Shown here in pieces: positions 1 to 7,853 of a DNA stretch of 41,493 bases (within the stretch, counting starts at the first letter, position 1; every line of letters begins with the position of its first letter). The notes under the pieces were generated by a model, which saw nothing but the letters and a program-made list of their open reading frames with translations, was not told the origin of the DNA and did no database searches. The stretch is from Desulfuromonadaceae bacterium (GTDB lineage: Bacteria; Desulfobacterota; Desulfuromonadia; Desulfuromonadales; Desulfuromonadaceae), in assembly GCA_027065245.1 (NCBI GenBank), contig JAMOOS010000192.1, positions 1 to 41,493 of the forward strand, given 5' to 3'. Position numbers and translations under genes: made by a program.

Positions 1-1
1 T

Positions 2-280
2 TTCGGCAAGTCTACGGCGGGCAATCTGGAGGTTATCCGCCGTCTCGGTGAGTTCCGCAGTCTTGGATTGCCGATTTTGCTGGGGGCGTCGCGCAAAAGT
101 ATGATCGGCAATGTTCTCGACCAGCCGGACGCGGCACAGCGGTTGTACGGTTCACTGGCAACTGCGGCTGTTGCCATCGCCAACGGTGCCGCTATTGTCC
201 GGGTACACGACGTGGCTGAAACTAGGCAGGTGGTTGATATGGCGTGGGCGATTGTAAACGGGTGTGAATCAGTGACTTGA
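2..280 (+). CDS. folP: Dihydropteroate synthase, C-terminal part (5' end outside window)
   Basis: Folate biosynthesis enzyme that condenses p-aminobenzoate with dihydropterin pyrophosphate in the cytoplasm. The reading frame is open from the window edge (base 2) to a TGA at 278-280. The visible residues include FGKSTAGNLEVIRRL, then LGASRKSMIG, the family's loop with the conserved S-R-K that contacts substrate, then a helix rich in AAVAIANGAAIVRVHDV, which is the typical FolP C-terminus with the conserved RVHDV histidine. A TTG at 68 could be taken for a start but lies inside the conserved domain, so the gene begins upstream of the window. It is followed after 25 bp by cdaA, an arrangement common in this lineage. 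Confidence 0.93.
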   Translation, partial: FGKSTAGNLEVIRRLGEFRSLGLPILLGASRKSMIGNVLDQPDAAQRLYGSLATAAVAIANGAAIVRVHDVAETRQVVDMAWAIVNGCESVT

Positions 281-305
281 AACCAGCAGCAGCCGGGATG
301 CGGGC

Positions 306-1082
306 ATGGATGTATTCAATGAAATGATAAAGAATTTCCGCTGGGCGCTCGATGCTCTCGATATCGCTCTGGTGGCTTTTATCATCTATCGCATAATCCT
401 GCTTATCAAGGGTACGCGGGCGGTGCAGATGCTTCTCGGCCTGGCGGTAATCATGGCGGTGTATGTCGGCTCGCAAGTTACCGAGTTATACACGCTGCAA
501 TGGATTCTCGACAACTTTCTCTCCTCCATCGTACTGGTTATAGTAGTTATCTTTCAGAGTGATATCCGTCGTGCCCTGATGCATGTGGGGCGCAACCCGT
601 TTTTTGCCGACGCTGCTTATCGTGAAGAGACCCGTATCATCGATGAGCTGGTGGCGGCGGCGGTAAATCTGGCCAGTAAACGGGTTGGCGCTCTGATAGT
701 GATCGAGCGCGAGACCGGTCTTAAGTCATTCATGGAAGTTGGGGTGGAGATCGACGCCAAGATTTCCGCCGATCTGATTTCCGCCATCTTTATGCCGGCA
801 TCACCGATTCATGACGGTGCCCTGGTATTGCAGCGTGGCCGCCTGATGAAGGCCGGTTGTTTTCTCCCTCTGACCGAAAATCCCGACATCAGCAAAAATC
901 TCGGTACCCGCCATCGCGCCGCCATAGGTCTTACCGAAGCGGTGGATGCTGTTGCCATAGTGGTTTCGGAAGAGACCGGCAAAATTTCCGTGGTGGTGGG
1001 CGGGCGCATAACCCGCGATCTTGATTCCAAGTCGTTGCGGCGGATTCTTACCCGTTTGCTCGATAGTAGTCATAAGGGATAG
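306..1082 (+). CDS. cdaA: Diadenylate cyclase CdaA (c-di-AMP synthase)
   Basis: Makes cyclic di-AMP from two ATP at the cytoplasmic face of the membrane. The 258-residue protein has hydrophobic helices in about residues 15-35, 40-57 and 70-84, then a DisA_N-type cyclase domain. The two family signatures are visible: DGA at 170-172 (SPIHDGALVL) and RHR at 202-204 (GTRHRAAIGLT). Length and membrane topology fit CdaA, not DisA. It sits directly before cdaR and glmM. The cdaA-cdaR-glmM order is the classic c-di-AMP locus, in which CdaR and GlmM modulate the cyclase. The ATG at 306 is the only start that keeps the first helix. Confidence 0.95.
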   Translation: MDVFNEMIKNFRWALDALDIALVAFIIYRIILLIKGTRAVQMLLGLAVIMAVYVGSQVTELYTLQWILDNFLSSIVLVIVVIFQSDIRRALMHVGRNPFFADAAYREETRIIDELVAAAVNLASKRVGALIVIERETGLKSFMEVGVEIDAKISADLISAIFMPASPIHDGALVLQRGRLMKAGCFLPLTENPDISKNLGTRHRAAIGLTEAVDAVAIVVSEETGKISVVVGGRITRDLDSKSLRRILTRLLDSSHKG

Positions 1083-1090
1083 GGGGCGCC

Positions 1091-1825
1091 ATGTTGCAGG
1101 TTGTTACCAATAACTGGCATTTGAAGTTGTTGTCGCTGGTGTTTGCCGTATTGCTGTGGATGTTTGTCACTGGCGAGCAGCGCGCCGAGGTTGGCTATAC
1201 AGTGCCGCTGGAGTTGAAAAATCTCCCTGCCGGACTGATTGTTGCCAACGAGGTGCCCAGCCTGGTGGATCTGCGTATCAGCGGGCCGCGTACGGTGTTG
1301 AGCAAGTTGCGTCCGTCGTCGTTGAGTATGTCGGTGGATCTGAAGGGATTGCAGCCGGGGCTGACGACCTTCAAGCGCCTGGATGAACATCTGAACATTC
1401 CTTCGGTATTGCGGGTGTCGCGGTTGTCGCCTTCGTATGTTGAGGTTAAGCTGGAGCGCATACGCCAGAAGACAGTGCCGGTGCGGGTGTTGATTCGTGG
1501 CGAGGTAGCGCCGGGCAGTGAGTTGCGTGCGGTACGGGTCAAACCGCGCCAGGTGGTAATCGAGGGGGCGGAGAGTGAGGTAAAGAATGTCGAGCAGGTG
1601 GAGACCAGCGTAGTCGATTTAAGCGGGGTGAAGAAGAGTTTTGCCTTAACGGTACCCATCAATTATCGTGGCACCTATACGGCGTTGAAAGATCAGAAGA
1701 CCGTAGAGGTGGAGGTGGAAATCTACCGCAAAACACAAACGTCCGATCCGGCGTTGCGTCTTGAAGAGCGGGCGGGATCCGCAGTTAACGGAGCTGTTGA
1801 GGCGGTGGATGTGGGCAATCTGTAA
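1091..1825 (+). CDS. cdaR: YbbR-domain protein, CdaA regulator CdaR
   Basis: Membrane-anchored protein expected to regulate CdaA. The N-terminus (about residues 10-25, LLSLVFAVLLWMFVTG) is a single hydrophobic anchor. The rest is extracytoplasmic and built of YbbR-type repeats: recurring segments such as YTVPLELKNLPAGL, PSLVDLRISGPRTVLSKL and VPVRVLIRGEVAPGSE. The 244-residue length would hold two or three YbbR domains. It starts 8 bp after cdaA with an AGGGGG Shine-Dalgarno, so translation is probably coupled. The product name comes from domain pattern plus the adjacent cdaA and glmM; the individual repeats diverge, as is usual for this family. Confidence 0.88.
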   Translation: MLQVVTNNWHLKLLSLVFAVLLWMFVTGEQRAEVGYTVPLELKNLPAGLIVANEVPSLVDLRISGPRTVLSKLRPSSLSMSVDLKGLQPGLTTFKRLDEHLNIPSVLRVSRLSPSYVEVKLERIRQKTVPVRVLIRGEVAPGSELRAVRVKPRQVVIEGAESEVKNVEQVETSVVDLSGVKKSFALTVPINYRGTYTALKDQKTVEVEVEIYRKTQTSDPALRLEERAGSAVNGAVEAVDVGNL

Positions 1826-1882
1826 CGATTTGGAGATATGGCGGTATGATGCCGCCCGATTACACACATAAAAAAGAGGCTT

Positions 1883-3256
1883 ATGGCAAAGAAATTTTTT
1901 GGTACAGACGGAGTGCGCGGAGTCGCCAATATCCACCCCATGACCACCGAGGTGGCCATGCAGTTGGGGCGGGCGGTGGCGTATCTGTTCAAAGGTAGCG
2001 ACAAGCGGCGGCGGATCATCATCGGCAAGGACACCCGTTTGTCGTGTTACATGATTGAAAACGCGCTGGCGGCGGGAATCTGCTCCATGGGGGTAGATGT
2101 GCAACTGGTGGGACCGTTGCCGACCCCCGGCATCGCCTTTATCACCAGTTCCATGCGCGCCGACGCCGGGGTGGTAATTTCAGCCTCGCACAATCCTTAT
2201 CAGGATAACGGCATCAAGTTTTTTTCCAATAACGGCTTTAAGCTGCCTGACGAGATGGAGCTGAAGCTGGAAGAGCTGATGTTTTCCGAAGAGCTGGATC
2301 TGCTGCGACCCACGGCGGACGAGGTGGGGCGGGCGTTTCGCATTGACGACGCCACTGGTCGTTACATCGTTTTTCTGAAAAATTCCTTTCCGCGTGATCT
2401 CGACCTGCGCGGTTTGCGTATTGTTCTCGATTGCAGCAACGGCGCCGCCTACAAAGCGGCTCCGGCGGCATTGGAAGAACTGGGTGCGGAAGTTATCGCA
2501 CTGGGGGTTAGCCCCAACGGTACCAATATCAATGCCGGTTGTGGTTCCCTCTATCCGCAGGTGATGGCGCAGAAAGTACGCGAGTATCGTGCCGATGTCG
2601 GTATCGCCCTCGACGGTGACGCCGACCGCGTTATATTTGTCGACGAACATGGCAGCGCGGTGGACGGTGATCATATCATGGCCATCTGTGCCGCGGATAT
2701 GCTGGAAAAAGGTACGTTGGCGCACAACACCCTGGTGGCCACGGTAATGAGCAATATGGGCCTAGATATCGCTTTGCGTCGCCTTGGTGGTCAGGTGGTT
2801 AAAACTTCCGTTGGTGATCGCTATGTAACCGAGGAGATGCTGCGCGGCAAATATAACCTAGGTGGCGAGCAGTCGGGGCACCTGATATTTTTTGATCACA
2901 ATACCACCGGTGATGGCACCCTGGCGGCGCTGCAACTGCTGGCCATCATGCAGCGCAGCGGCAGACGGTTATCGGAACTGGCCGGGGTGATGACGGCGTT
3001 GCCCCAGGTGCTGTGCAATGTGCGTGTCAAGGAAAAGACCGAGCTGGAGCAGGTGGAGCCGGTGCAGAGTGTTATCGAGCATTGCCGGGCGCAATTGGGC
3101 GACAAGGGGCGGGTGTTTATCCGCTATTCCGGCACCGAGCCGCTGCTGCGTATCATGCTGGAGGGGGAAGATGAACGCGAGATCAAACAGTTGGCCGGTG
3201 AAATCGCCACGGCGGTGGAACAGCATCTTGGCGGCGTTATCGAAGGGGGGTTGTGA
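1883..3256 (+). CDS. glmM: Phosphoglucosamine mutase GlmM
   Basis: Interconverts glucosamine-6-phosphate and glucosamine-1-phosphate on the route to UDP-GlcNAc. The 457-residue length is typical. It opens with KKFFGTDGVRG. The active-site serine that carries the phosphate is S102 in VVISASHNP. The magnesium loop DGDADR is at 244-249, and the C-terminal phosphate-binding loop reads RYSGTEPLLRIMLEG. It lies 57 bp after cdaR and overlaps or abuts pdxJ. GlmM physically inhibits CdaA in Gram-positive bacteria, so clustering here fits a link between wall precursor supply and c-di-AMP. Confidence 0.97.
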   Translation: MAKKFFGTDGVRGVANIHPMTTEVAMQLGRAVAYLFKGSDKRRRIIIGKDTRLSCYMIENALAAGICSMGVDVQLVGPLPTPGIAFITSSMRADAGVVISASHNPYQDNGIKFFSNNGFKLPDEMELKLEELMFSEELDLLRPTADEVGRAFRIDDATGRYIVFLKNSFPRDLDLRGLRIVLDCSNGAAYKAAPAALEELGAEVIALGVSPNGTNINAGCGSLYPQVMAQKVREYRADVGIALDGDADRVIFVDEHGSAVDGDHIMAICAADMLEKGTLAHNTLVATVMSNMGLDIALRRLGGQVVKTSVGDRYVTEEMLRGKYNLGGEQSGHLIFFDHNTTGDGTLAALQLLAIMQRSGRRLSELAGVMTALPQVLCNVRVKEKTELEQVEPVQSVIEHCRAQLGDKGRVFIRYSGTEPLLRIMLEGEDEREIKQLAGEIATAVEQHLGGVIEGGL

Positions 3257-3972
3257 TGATCCGTCTTGGGATTAACGTCGATCATGTGGCTACGGTACGC
3301 CAGGCGCGTGCTACCACCGCGCCCGATCCGGTGACGGCGGCGGCGTTGGCGGAACTGGGTGGAGCCGATGGCATTACTGTCCATCTGCGCGAAGATCGGC
3401 GCCACATCCAGGATCGCGATGTACACCTGCTGCGCCAGACGGTGCAGAGCCGTTTGAACCTTGAGATGGCCGCCACCTATGAGATGGTGGCCATTGCCTG
3501 TGATGTCGGCCCCGATTGCGTGACGCTGGTGCCGGAGAAACGCCAGGAGCTGACCACCGAAGGCGGTCTGGATGTGGTATCTGCCCGCGATTGGTTGCTG
3601 CCGCGTATAGATACGCTGCGCGCTGCCGGTATTGTTGTCAGCCTGTTTGTCGATCCCGACCCGGCGCAAATTGATGCGGCGGTGCAGGTTAACGCCGATT
3701 GCGTTGAAATCCATACCGGCGCCTATTGCGATGCGCCATCCGCCGGGGCGCAAATGGCGCAGTTGCATAAAATAGAACAGGCCATTGCCACCGCTCAGCG
3801 CGCGGGACTTACCGTGCATGCCGGGCACGGTCTCGATTATTTCAATATCCGCCCGGTGGTGGCCTTGCAGGGGATTGTGGAGTTTAATATCGGCCACAGC
3901 ATTATCGCCCGCGCCATCATGGTGGGGATGCAGCAGGCAGTGGCGGAGATGAAAGCACTGCTGGTGAGGTGA
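3256..3972 (+). CDS. pdxJ: Pyridoxine 5'-phosphate synthase PdxJ
   Basis: Last step of de novo vitamin B6 synthesis by the deoxyxylulose-5-phosphate-dependent route. The sequence matches the family from end to end: RLGINVDHVATVRQAR at the start, the EDRRHIQDRDV segment, VTLVPEKRQELTTEGG in the middle, and HAGHGLDYFN followed by EFNIGHSIIARA near the C-terminus. I prefer ATG 3256, which gives MIRLG as in relatives and sits 5 nt after AAGGGGGG. GTG 3253 would add one residue and overlap the glmM stop by four bases. Either way translation is coupled to glmM. Confidence 0.95.
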   Translation: MIRLGINVDHVATVRQARATTAPDPVTAAALAELGGADGITVHLREDRRHIQDRDVHLLRQTVQSRLNLEMAATYEMVAIACDVGPDCVTLVPEKRQELTTEGGLDVVSARDWLLPRIDTLRAAGIVVSLFVDPDPAQIDAAVQVNADCVEIHTGAYCDAPSAGAQMAQLHKIEQAIATAQRAGLTVHAGHGLDYFNIRPVVALQGIVEFNIGHSIIARAIMVGMQQAVAEMKALLVR

Positions 3973-3976
3973 ACCG

Positions 3977-4360
3977 GTGGCGGTGGCTGGAACAGGAATA
4001 GATATAGTGGCGGTGGAACGCTTCGCCGAGTTTATCCGGCGCGACGATCAGCCATTGCTTGAGCGGCTGTTTACTGCCGCCGAGTTGGAGTATGCCCTGC
4101 CGCGCCGCCGTGCCGCCGAGCATCTAGCCGCCCGTTTTGCCGCCAAGGAGGCGTTTGTCAAGGCGCTGGGCTGTGGTCTGCGCGACGGTTTGAGCTGGAC
4201 CGATATCGAGGTGGTAAACGATGAACTGGGCGCGCCGCGGTTGCGCCTGGGCGGCTGTGCCGCCGCGCTGTTGCGCCAGCGTAATCTGGCGGCGCCTCAT
4301 CTCAGTTGCAGCCATGAACGCGAATGTGCCGTGGCCGTGGTAATTCTGGAGACGTTATGA
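3977..4360 (+). CDS. acpS: Holo-[acyl-carrier-protein] synthase AcpS
   Basis: Transfers 4'-phosphopantetheine from CoA to acyl carrier protein. The 127-residue protein shows both family signatures: GTGIDIVAVERF at the N-terminus, with D9 as metal ligand, and FAAKEAFVKALG near residue 55, with the second metal-binding acid. The start is GTG 3977, 4 bp after pdxJ. The end overlaps the next gene as ATGA at 4357-4360. The pdxJ-acpS-nnrD order is widespread in proteobacteria and supports the call. Confidence 0.94.
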   Translation: MAVAGTGIDIVAVERFAEFIRRDDQPLLERLFTAAELEYALPRRRAAEHLAARFAAKEAFVKALGCGLRDGLSWTDIEVVNDELGAPRLRLGGCAAALLRQRNLAAPHLSCSHERECAVAVVILETL

Positions 4361-5913
4361 AATTGCTAAGTGCTCAGCAGATGCAGGATATGGATCGGTG
4401 TGCCATCGGTGAATATGGTATGCCGGGCATTGTTCTAATGGAAAACGCTGGTCGTGGTGCCGCTGCAATAATTGCCGACCGTTATAGCGCTCTGCGGCCT
4501 GGTCCGGTGTTGATTGTCGTTGGTAAAGGCAATAATGGCGGCGATGGTTTTGTCATTGCGCGTCATCTGACTAATCGTGGTTGGAATGTGCGGCTGCTGG
4601 TGTTGGCGCAGCGCGAGCAGATCGGTGGTGATGCCGCAGCTAATCTGTGTATCCTTGAGCACAACGGTGATGATATCGCCTACGCGCCCGACAGTGCCAG
4701 CTTCAAGCATCTGTGGCCCGGGTACAACAATAGCGTTCTGGTTGTCGATGCCATCTTTGGTAACGGGCTCAACAGCGAGATTCGCGGTCATTATCGTGAC
4801 GCGGTGCTGGCGATCAATGCATTGGGGGTGCCGGTGGCAGCGGTGGATATGCCATCGGGTATTGACGCCACCAGCGGCGCCGTGCTGGGCGCCGCAGTCC
4901 AGGCTGATTGCAGTATTTCGTTTGCCTGCGCCAAGGTTGGCCAGGTCAGTTATCCCGCCTGTGATTTTGGTGGTGAGTTGTTTGTGGTTGATATAGGGAT
5001 GCCGGCGCGTTTACAGGCACAAGTTGGTGAACGCTATATGCTGGTGGATGAGGAGCAGGCGCGTGTATTGCTGCCGCCGCGTCCTGCCAGTGGTCACAAA
5101 GGCACCTTCGGTCACACGCTGGTGGTAGCCGGTTCCAGCGGTAAAAGCGGTGCTGCCCGTTTGTGCGCTACGGCAGCGTTGCGCAGTGGTTGCGGTCTGG
5201 TAACGCTGGCGCTGCCGCAATCACAGCAGCAGGTGGCCGCAGTTGGCACGGCAGAGGTGATGACCATTGCCTGCGTCGACGAAAACGGCGCTTTTGGCGC
5301 CGATTGTGTCAACCAGATTGAGCAGGCCTGGCGGGATAAAAACGTCCTTGCCCTGGGACCGGGGCTTGGTCAGGAGAGTGGCGCGCGCCGACTGGTGGAG
5401 TTTGTTGTCGCCGCTTGTCCGGTGCCGCTGGTGCTGGATGCCGATGCTCTCAACTGTATCAGCGCTAACGCCACTATATTGGCCGGGCGCGCCAGTGGCA
5501 CGGTTATCACGCCCCATCCGGGGGAAATGGCGCGCATAACCGGCTTGACAACGGAAGAAATTCAACGCAACCGCGTGGCGGTAGCAGCGCAGTGGGCGGA
5601 AAAACTTAACAGTGTTGTGCTGCTTAAAGGAGCACGCACTGTCATTGCCGCGCCTGATGATCGGGTGTGGATCAACAGCAGTGGCGCCAGCGGTATGGCT
5701 AGTGCCGGGATGGGCGATGTTCTCACCGGTGTTATCGCTGCGTTGGTGGCCCAGGGCATGGAGCCGTTTGCGGCGGCGGCACTGGGCGCTTATCTGCATG
5801 GTCGCGCCGCTGAATTGTGCGCACAAGAGTTCGGCAGCGTCGGCTATCTGGCTGGCGATGTGATGGAACGGCTGGGACAGGCACGGCAGCAGTTGATCGA
5901 TGGTGGTATCTAG
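4357..5913 (+). CDS. nnrD: Bifunctional NAD(P)HX epimerase / ADP- or ATP-dependent dehydratase
   Basis: Repairs hydrated NADH and NADPH. The 518-residue fusion has an N-terminal YjeF_N epimerase domain (about 1-215) with the loop VGKGNNGGDGFVIARHL. It is followed by a C-terminal ribokinase-like dehydratase (about 230-518) with GTFGHTLVVAGSSGKSGAA, LDADALNCIS, TPHPGEMARI and the catalytic region GMASAGMGDVLTGVIAAL. I place the start at ATG 4357, overlapping the acpS stop, because the sequence MKLLSAQQMQDMD is the usual N-terminus. The upstream in-frame start at 4324 would lie within acpS. The fused form is the common bacterial arrangement (YjeF/Nnr). Confidence 0.94.
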   Translation: MKLLSAQQMQDMDRCAIGEYGMPGIVLMENAGRGAAAIIADRYSALRPGPVLIVVGKGNNGGDGFVIARHLTNRGWNVRLLVLAQREQIGGDAAANLCILEHNGDDIAYAPDSASFKHLWPGYNNSVLVVDAIFGNGLNSEIRGHYRDAVLAINALGVPVAAVDMPSGIDATSGAVLGAAVQADCSISFACAKVGQVSYPACDFGGELFVVDIGMPARLQAQVGERYMLVDEEQARVLLPPRPASGHKGTFGHTLVVAGSSGKSGAARLCATAALRSGCGLVTLALPQSQQQVAAVGTAEVMTIACVDENGAFGADCVNQIEQAWRDKNVLALGPGLGQESGARRLVEFVVAACPVPLVLDADALNCISANATILAGRASGTVITPHPGEMARITGLTTEEIQRNRVAVAAQWAEKLNSVVLLKGARTVIAAPDDRVWINSSGASGMASAGMGDVLTGVIAALVAQGMEPFAAAALGAYLHGRAAELCAQEFGSVGYLAGDVMERLGQARQQLIDGGI

Positions 5914-6396
5914 GTGGCCGGGGTAGTTATCGAAACCGCCACCGTTGCTGCAACCGAGGCGCTGGGGCGGCTGCTGGGCGAAACCGTGTCCGCCGGGGCG
6001 CTGCTGCTGCTGTATGGCGAGCTGGGTGCCGGGAAAACCTGCTTGGTGCGCGGTGTAGCCGCCGGGCTGGGGGTGGATAAAGCCGTGCCGATTACCAGCC
6101 CCACCTATACACTTATGAACAGTTATAGCGGTCGCTTGCCGCTGTATCACTTTGATTTGTACCGTCTTGGCGATGCTGATGAATTGGCGGAACTGGGTTT
6201 TGAGGAGTACTTTTATGGCGATGGTGTGGCCGTGGTGGAGTGGCCGCAGCGTGGTGGAGATTTCGCTGCGGCGGTGCTGGAAGTGCTGATCACCGTTGTC
6301 GATGAAAAGCGGCGGCGCATAGAAATCAGGACGACGGCGTCGGGGTATGCCACTGTCATGGCGGCGCTGCGTCGTTTTGGCGGCGGCGTATCATGA
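5914..6396 (+). CDS. tsaE: tRNA N6-threonylcarbamoyladenosine biosynthesis ATPase TsaE
   Basis: ATPase partner in making t6A37 on tRNAs that read ANN codons, acting with TsaB, TsaC and TsaD. The 160-residue protein has the Walker A loop GELGAGKTCLVRG near residues 31-43. It then shows SPTYTLMNSY and HFDLYRL, and the late motif DGVAVVEWPQR. The GTG start at 5914 directly follows the nnrD stop codon, so re-initiation by terminating ribosomes is likely. No tsaB follows it in this window. It ends the first operon; 212 non-coding bases separate it from lysC. Confidence 0.93.
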   Translation: MAGVVIETATVAATEALGRLLGETVSAGALLLLYGELGAGKTCLVRGVAAGLGVDKAVPITSPTYTLMNSYSGRLPLYHFDLYRLGDADELAELGFEEYFYGDGVAVVEWPQRGGDFAAAVLEVLITVVDEKRRRIEIRTTASGYATVMAALRRFGGGVS

Positions 6397-6431
6397 TTAC
6401 TGCGCTGATGCGGCCTCAGGCTGTGGCGGTA

Positions 6432-6467
6432 AAAAGCAAGCAGTGGCGGCGAAAAAGTTTTGCTTTT
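6432..6467 (+). terminator. Weak candidate terminator after tsaE
   Basis: AAAAGCAA at 6432-6439 pairs with TTGCTTTT at 6460-6467 around a 20-nt spacer. The hairpin ends in a short T run, but the stem is A/T-rich and the loop long, so it is a weak terminator candidate at best. Downstream in the lysC leader there are two short GC hairpins: CCGGC/GCCGG at 6541-6555 and CTGCC/GGCAG at 6576-6589, the second just before the AAAGGAGGA ribosome site. Confidence 0.3.
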
Positions 6468-6608
6468 AATGCGTATACACTGTAAAAAACGCTATGCGCT
6501 GTTGCGTGTACTCTGGTGGCGGGATTTTAACGGATATTGGCCGGCCTGTTGCCGGTTGTTGTCGTGTGAGATAAACTGCCGTGTGGCAGATAAAGGAGGA
6601 ACACCCTA

Positions 6609-7829
6609 ATGGCTTTGGTAGTACAAAAATACGGTGGCACTTCTGTAGGAACCATCGAAAAAATTCGCAATGTGGCGCGCCGGGTGGCGCGTACCTACGA
6701 TGAGGGTAACGATGTGGTGGTGATTGTCTCCGCCATGTCGGGCGAAACCAACAAGTTGGTGGCCCTGGCCGAGGAGATGTGTGAATTTCCCAGCGAGCGC
6801 GAGTACGATGTGCTGGTTTCCACCGGCGAGCAGGTTACCATTGCTTTGCTGTCCATGTGTCTGCAGGATATGGGCTACAAGGCCAAGAGTTATCTCGGCC
6901 ACCAGATTCCCATTATTACTGATAGCGCCTCGTCGCGGGCGCGGATCCTTGAAATCGGTGAAGAGAATATCCGCGAAGACCTGAAGAACGGCACCATTGT
7001 GGTGGTGGCCGGTTTCCAGGGCGTGGACGCTCAGGGTAATATCACCACCCTGGGGCGCGGCGGCTCCGATACTTCGGCGGTGGCTGTTGCCGCCGGACTC
7101 AAGGCCGACGTGTGCGAAATCTACACCGATGTGGATGGCATTTACACCACCGATCCGCGGATTGTTCCCAACGCCAGCAAGCTGGAGAAAATCTCCTACG
7201 AGGAGATGCTGGAGATGGCTTCTCTGGGCGCCAAGGTGTTGCAGATCCGTTCGGTGGAATTTGCCGACAAATACAATGTGGTAATTCATGTACGTTCCAG
7301 TTTTAACGATAATCCCGGAACTCTGGTTATGAAGGAGGATGCAGATATGGAGACCGTGCTGGTTTCAGGTGTAACTTGCAACAAGGATGAGGCTAAAATT
7401 TCGGTGCGGGGCATTCCAGACAAGCCGGGTATCGCGGCGGGTATTTTTGTGCCCTTGTCCGAGGCCAATATTACCGTGGATATGATTATCCAGAATGTGT
7501 CTCTCGATGGATTTACCGACATCACCTTTACCGTACCCAAAGGCGATTTGAAAAAAGCGATGAAGATTGTCGAAGGGGTGTTGGAGGATATCGGCGCCAA
7601 AGGGGTGGAATGTGACGACAAGGTGGCCAAAATCTCCATCATCGGTGTCGGTATGCGCTCCCATTCCGGTGTTGCCAGCAAAATGTTCACCACCCTGTCA
7701 CAGGAAGGAATCAATATCCAGATGATCTCCACCAGTGAGATCAAGGTCTCCTGCATTATTGAAGATAAATACACTGAATTGGCGGTGCGGGTGTTGCACG
7801 ATGCATTTGAATTGGGCAGCGACGACTAA
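6609..7829 (+). CDS. lysC: Aspartate kinase LysC
   Basis: Phosphorylates aspartate, the entry step for lysine, threonine and methionine. The 406-residue length fits the single-domain aspartokinase class with two C-terminal ACT domains. It begins MALVVQKYGGTSVG (nucleotide-binding KYGGTS), with VSAMSGETNKL, STGEQVT and the substrate region TLGRGGSDTSAVAVAAGL. ACT repeats occupy about 265-400 (VRGIPDKPGIAAGIF and ISIIGVGMRSHSGVASKMF). The Shine-Dalgarno AAAGGAGGA at 6592-6600 is strong. An in-frame internal ribosome site and ATG at 7347 would give a separate C-terminal subunit (separate entry). cimA follows 24 bp downstream. Confidence 0.97.
   Translation: MALVVQKYGGTSVGTIEKIRNVARRVARTYDEGNDVVVIVSAMSGETNKLVALAEEMCEFPSEREYDVLVSTGEQVTIALLSMCLQDMGYKAKSYLGHQIPIITDSASSRARILEIGEENIREDLKNGTIVVVAGFQGVDAQGNITTLGRGGSDTSAVAVAAGLKADVCEIYTDVDGIYTTDPRIVPNASKLEKISYEEMLEMASLGAKVLQIRSVEFADKYNVVIHVRSSFNDNPGTLVMKEDADMETVLVSGVTCNKDEAKISVRGIPDKPGIAAGIFVPLSEANITVDMIIQNVSLDGFTDITFTVPKGDLKKAMKIVEGVLEDIGAKGVECDDKVAKISIIGVGMRSHSGVASKMFTTLSQEGINIQMISTSEIKVSCIIEDKYTELAVRVLHDAFELGSDD
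7347..7829 (+). CDS. Possible internally initiated aspartokinase regulatory (beta) subunit within lysC
   Basis: Seen: AAGGAGG at 7332-7338 lies 8 nt before an in-frame ATG at 7347 (residue 247 of LysC), an ideal Shine-Dalgarno placement. The resulting protein would be 160 residues, starting METVLVSGVTCNKDEAKISV and covering both ACT domains. Known: several alpha2beta2 aspartokinases, such as B. subtilis aspartokinase II and C. glutamicum LysC, make the beta chain from an internal start at nearly the same position. Inferred: the same happens here. The Shine-Dalgarno could be chance, since it also encodes KED. Confidence 0.55.
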   Translation: METVLVSGVTCNKDEAKISVRGIPDKPGIAAGIFVPLSEANITVDMIIQNVSLDGFTDITFTVPKGDLKKAMKIVEGVLEDIGAKGVECDDKVAKISIIGVGMRSHSGVASKMFTTLSQEGINIQMISTSEIKVSCIIEDKYTELAVRVLHDAFELGSDD

Positions 7830-7853
7830 GGGTGCGCTGGAGGAGGAACGGTT

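Noticed and set aside
5221..6150. 309-codon minus-strand frame opposite nnrD and tsaE
   Set aside because: Antisense shadow of two well-supported genes; no recognisable domain or ribosome site.
6397..6608. Lysine riboswitch upstream of lysC
   Set aside because: I looked for the conserved L-box core and a terminator/antiterminator pair; only two short unrelated hairpins are present.
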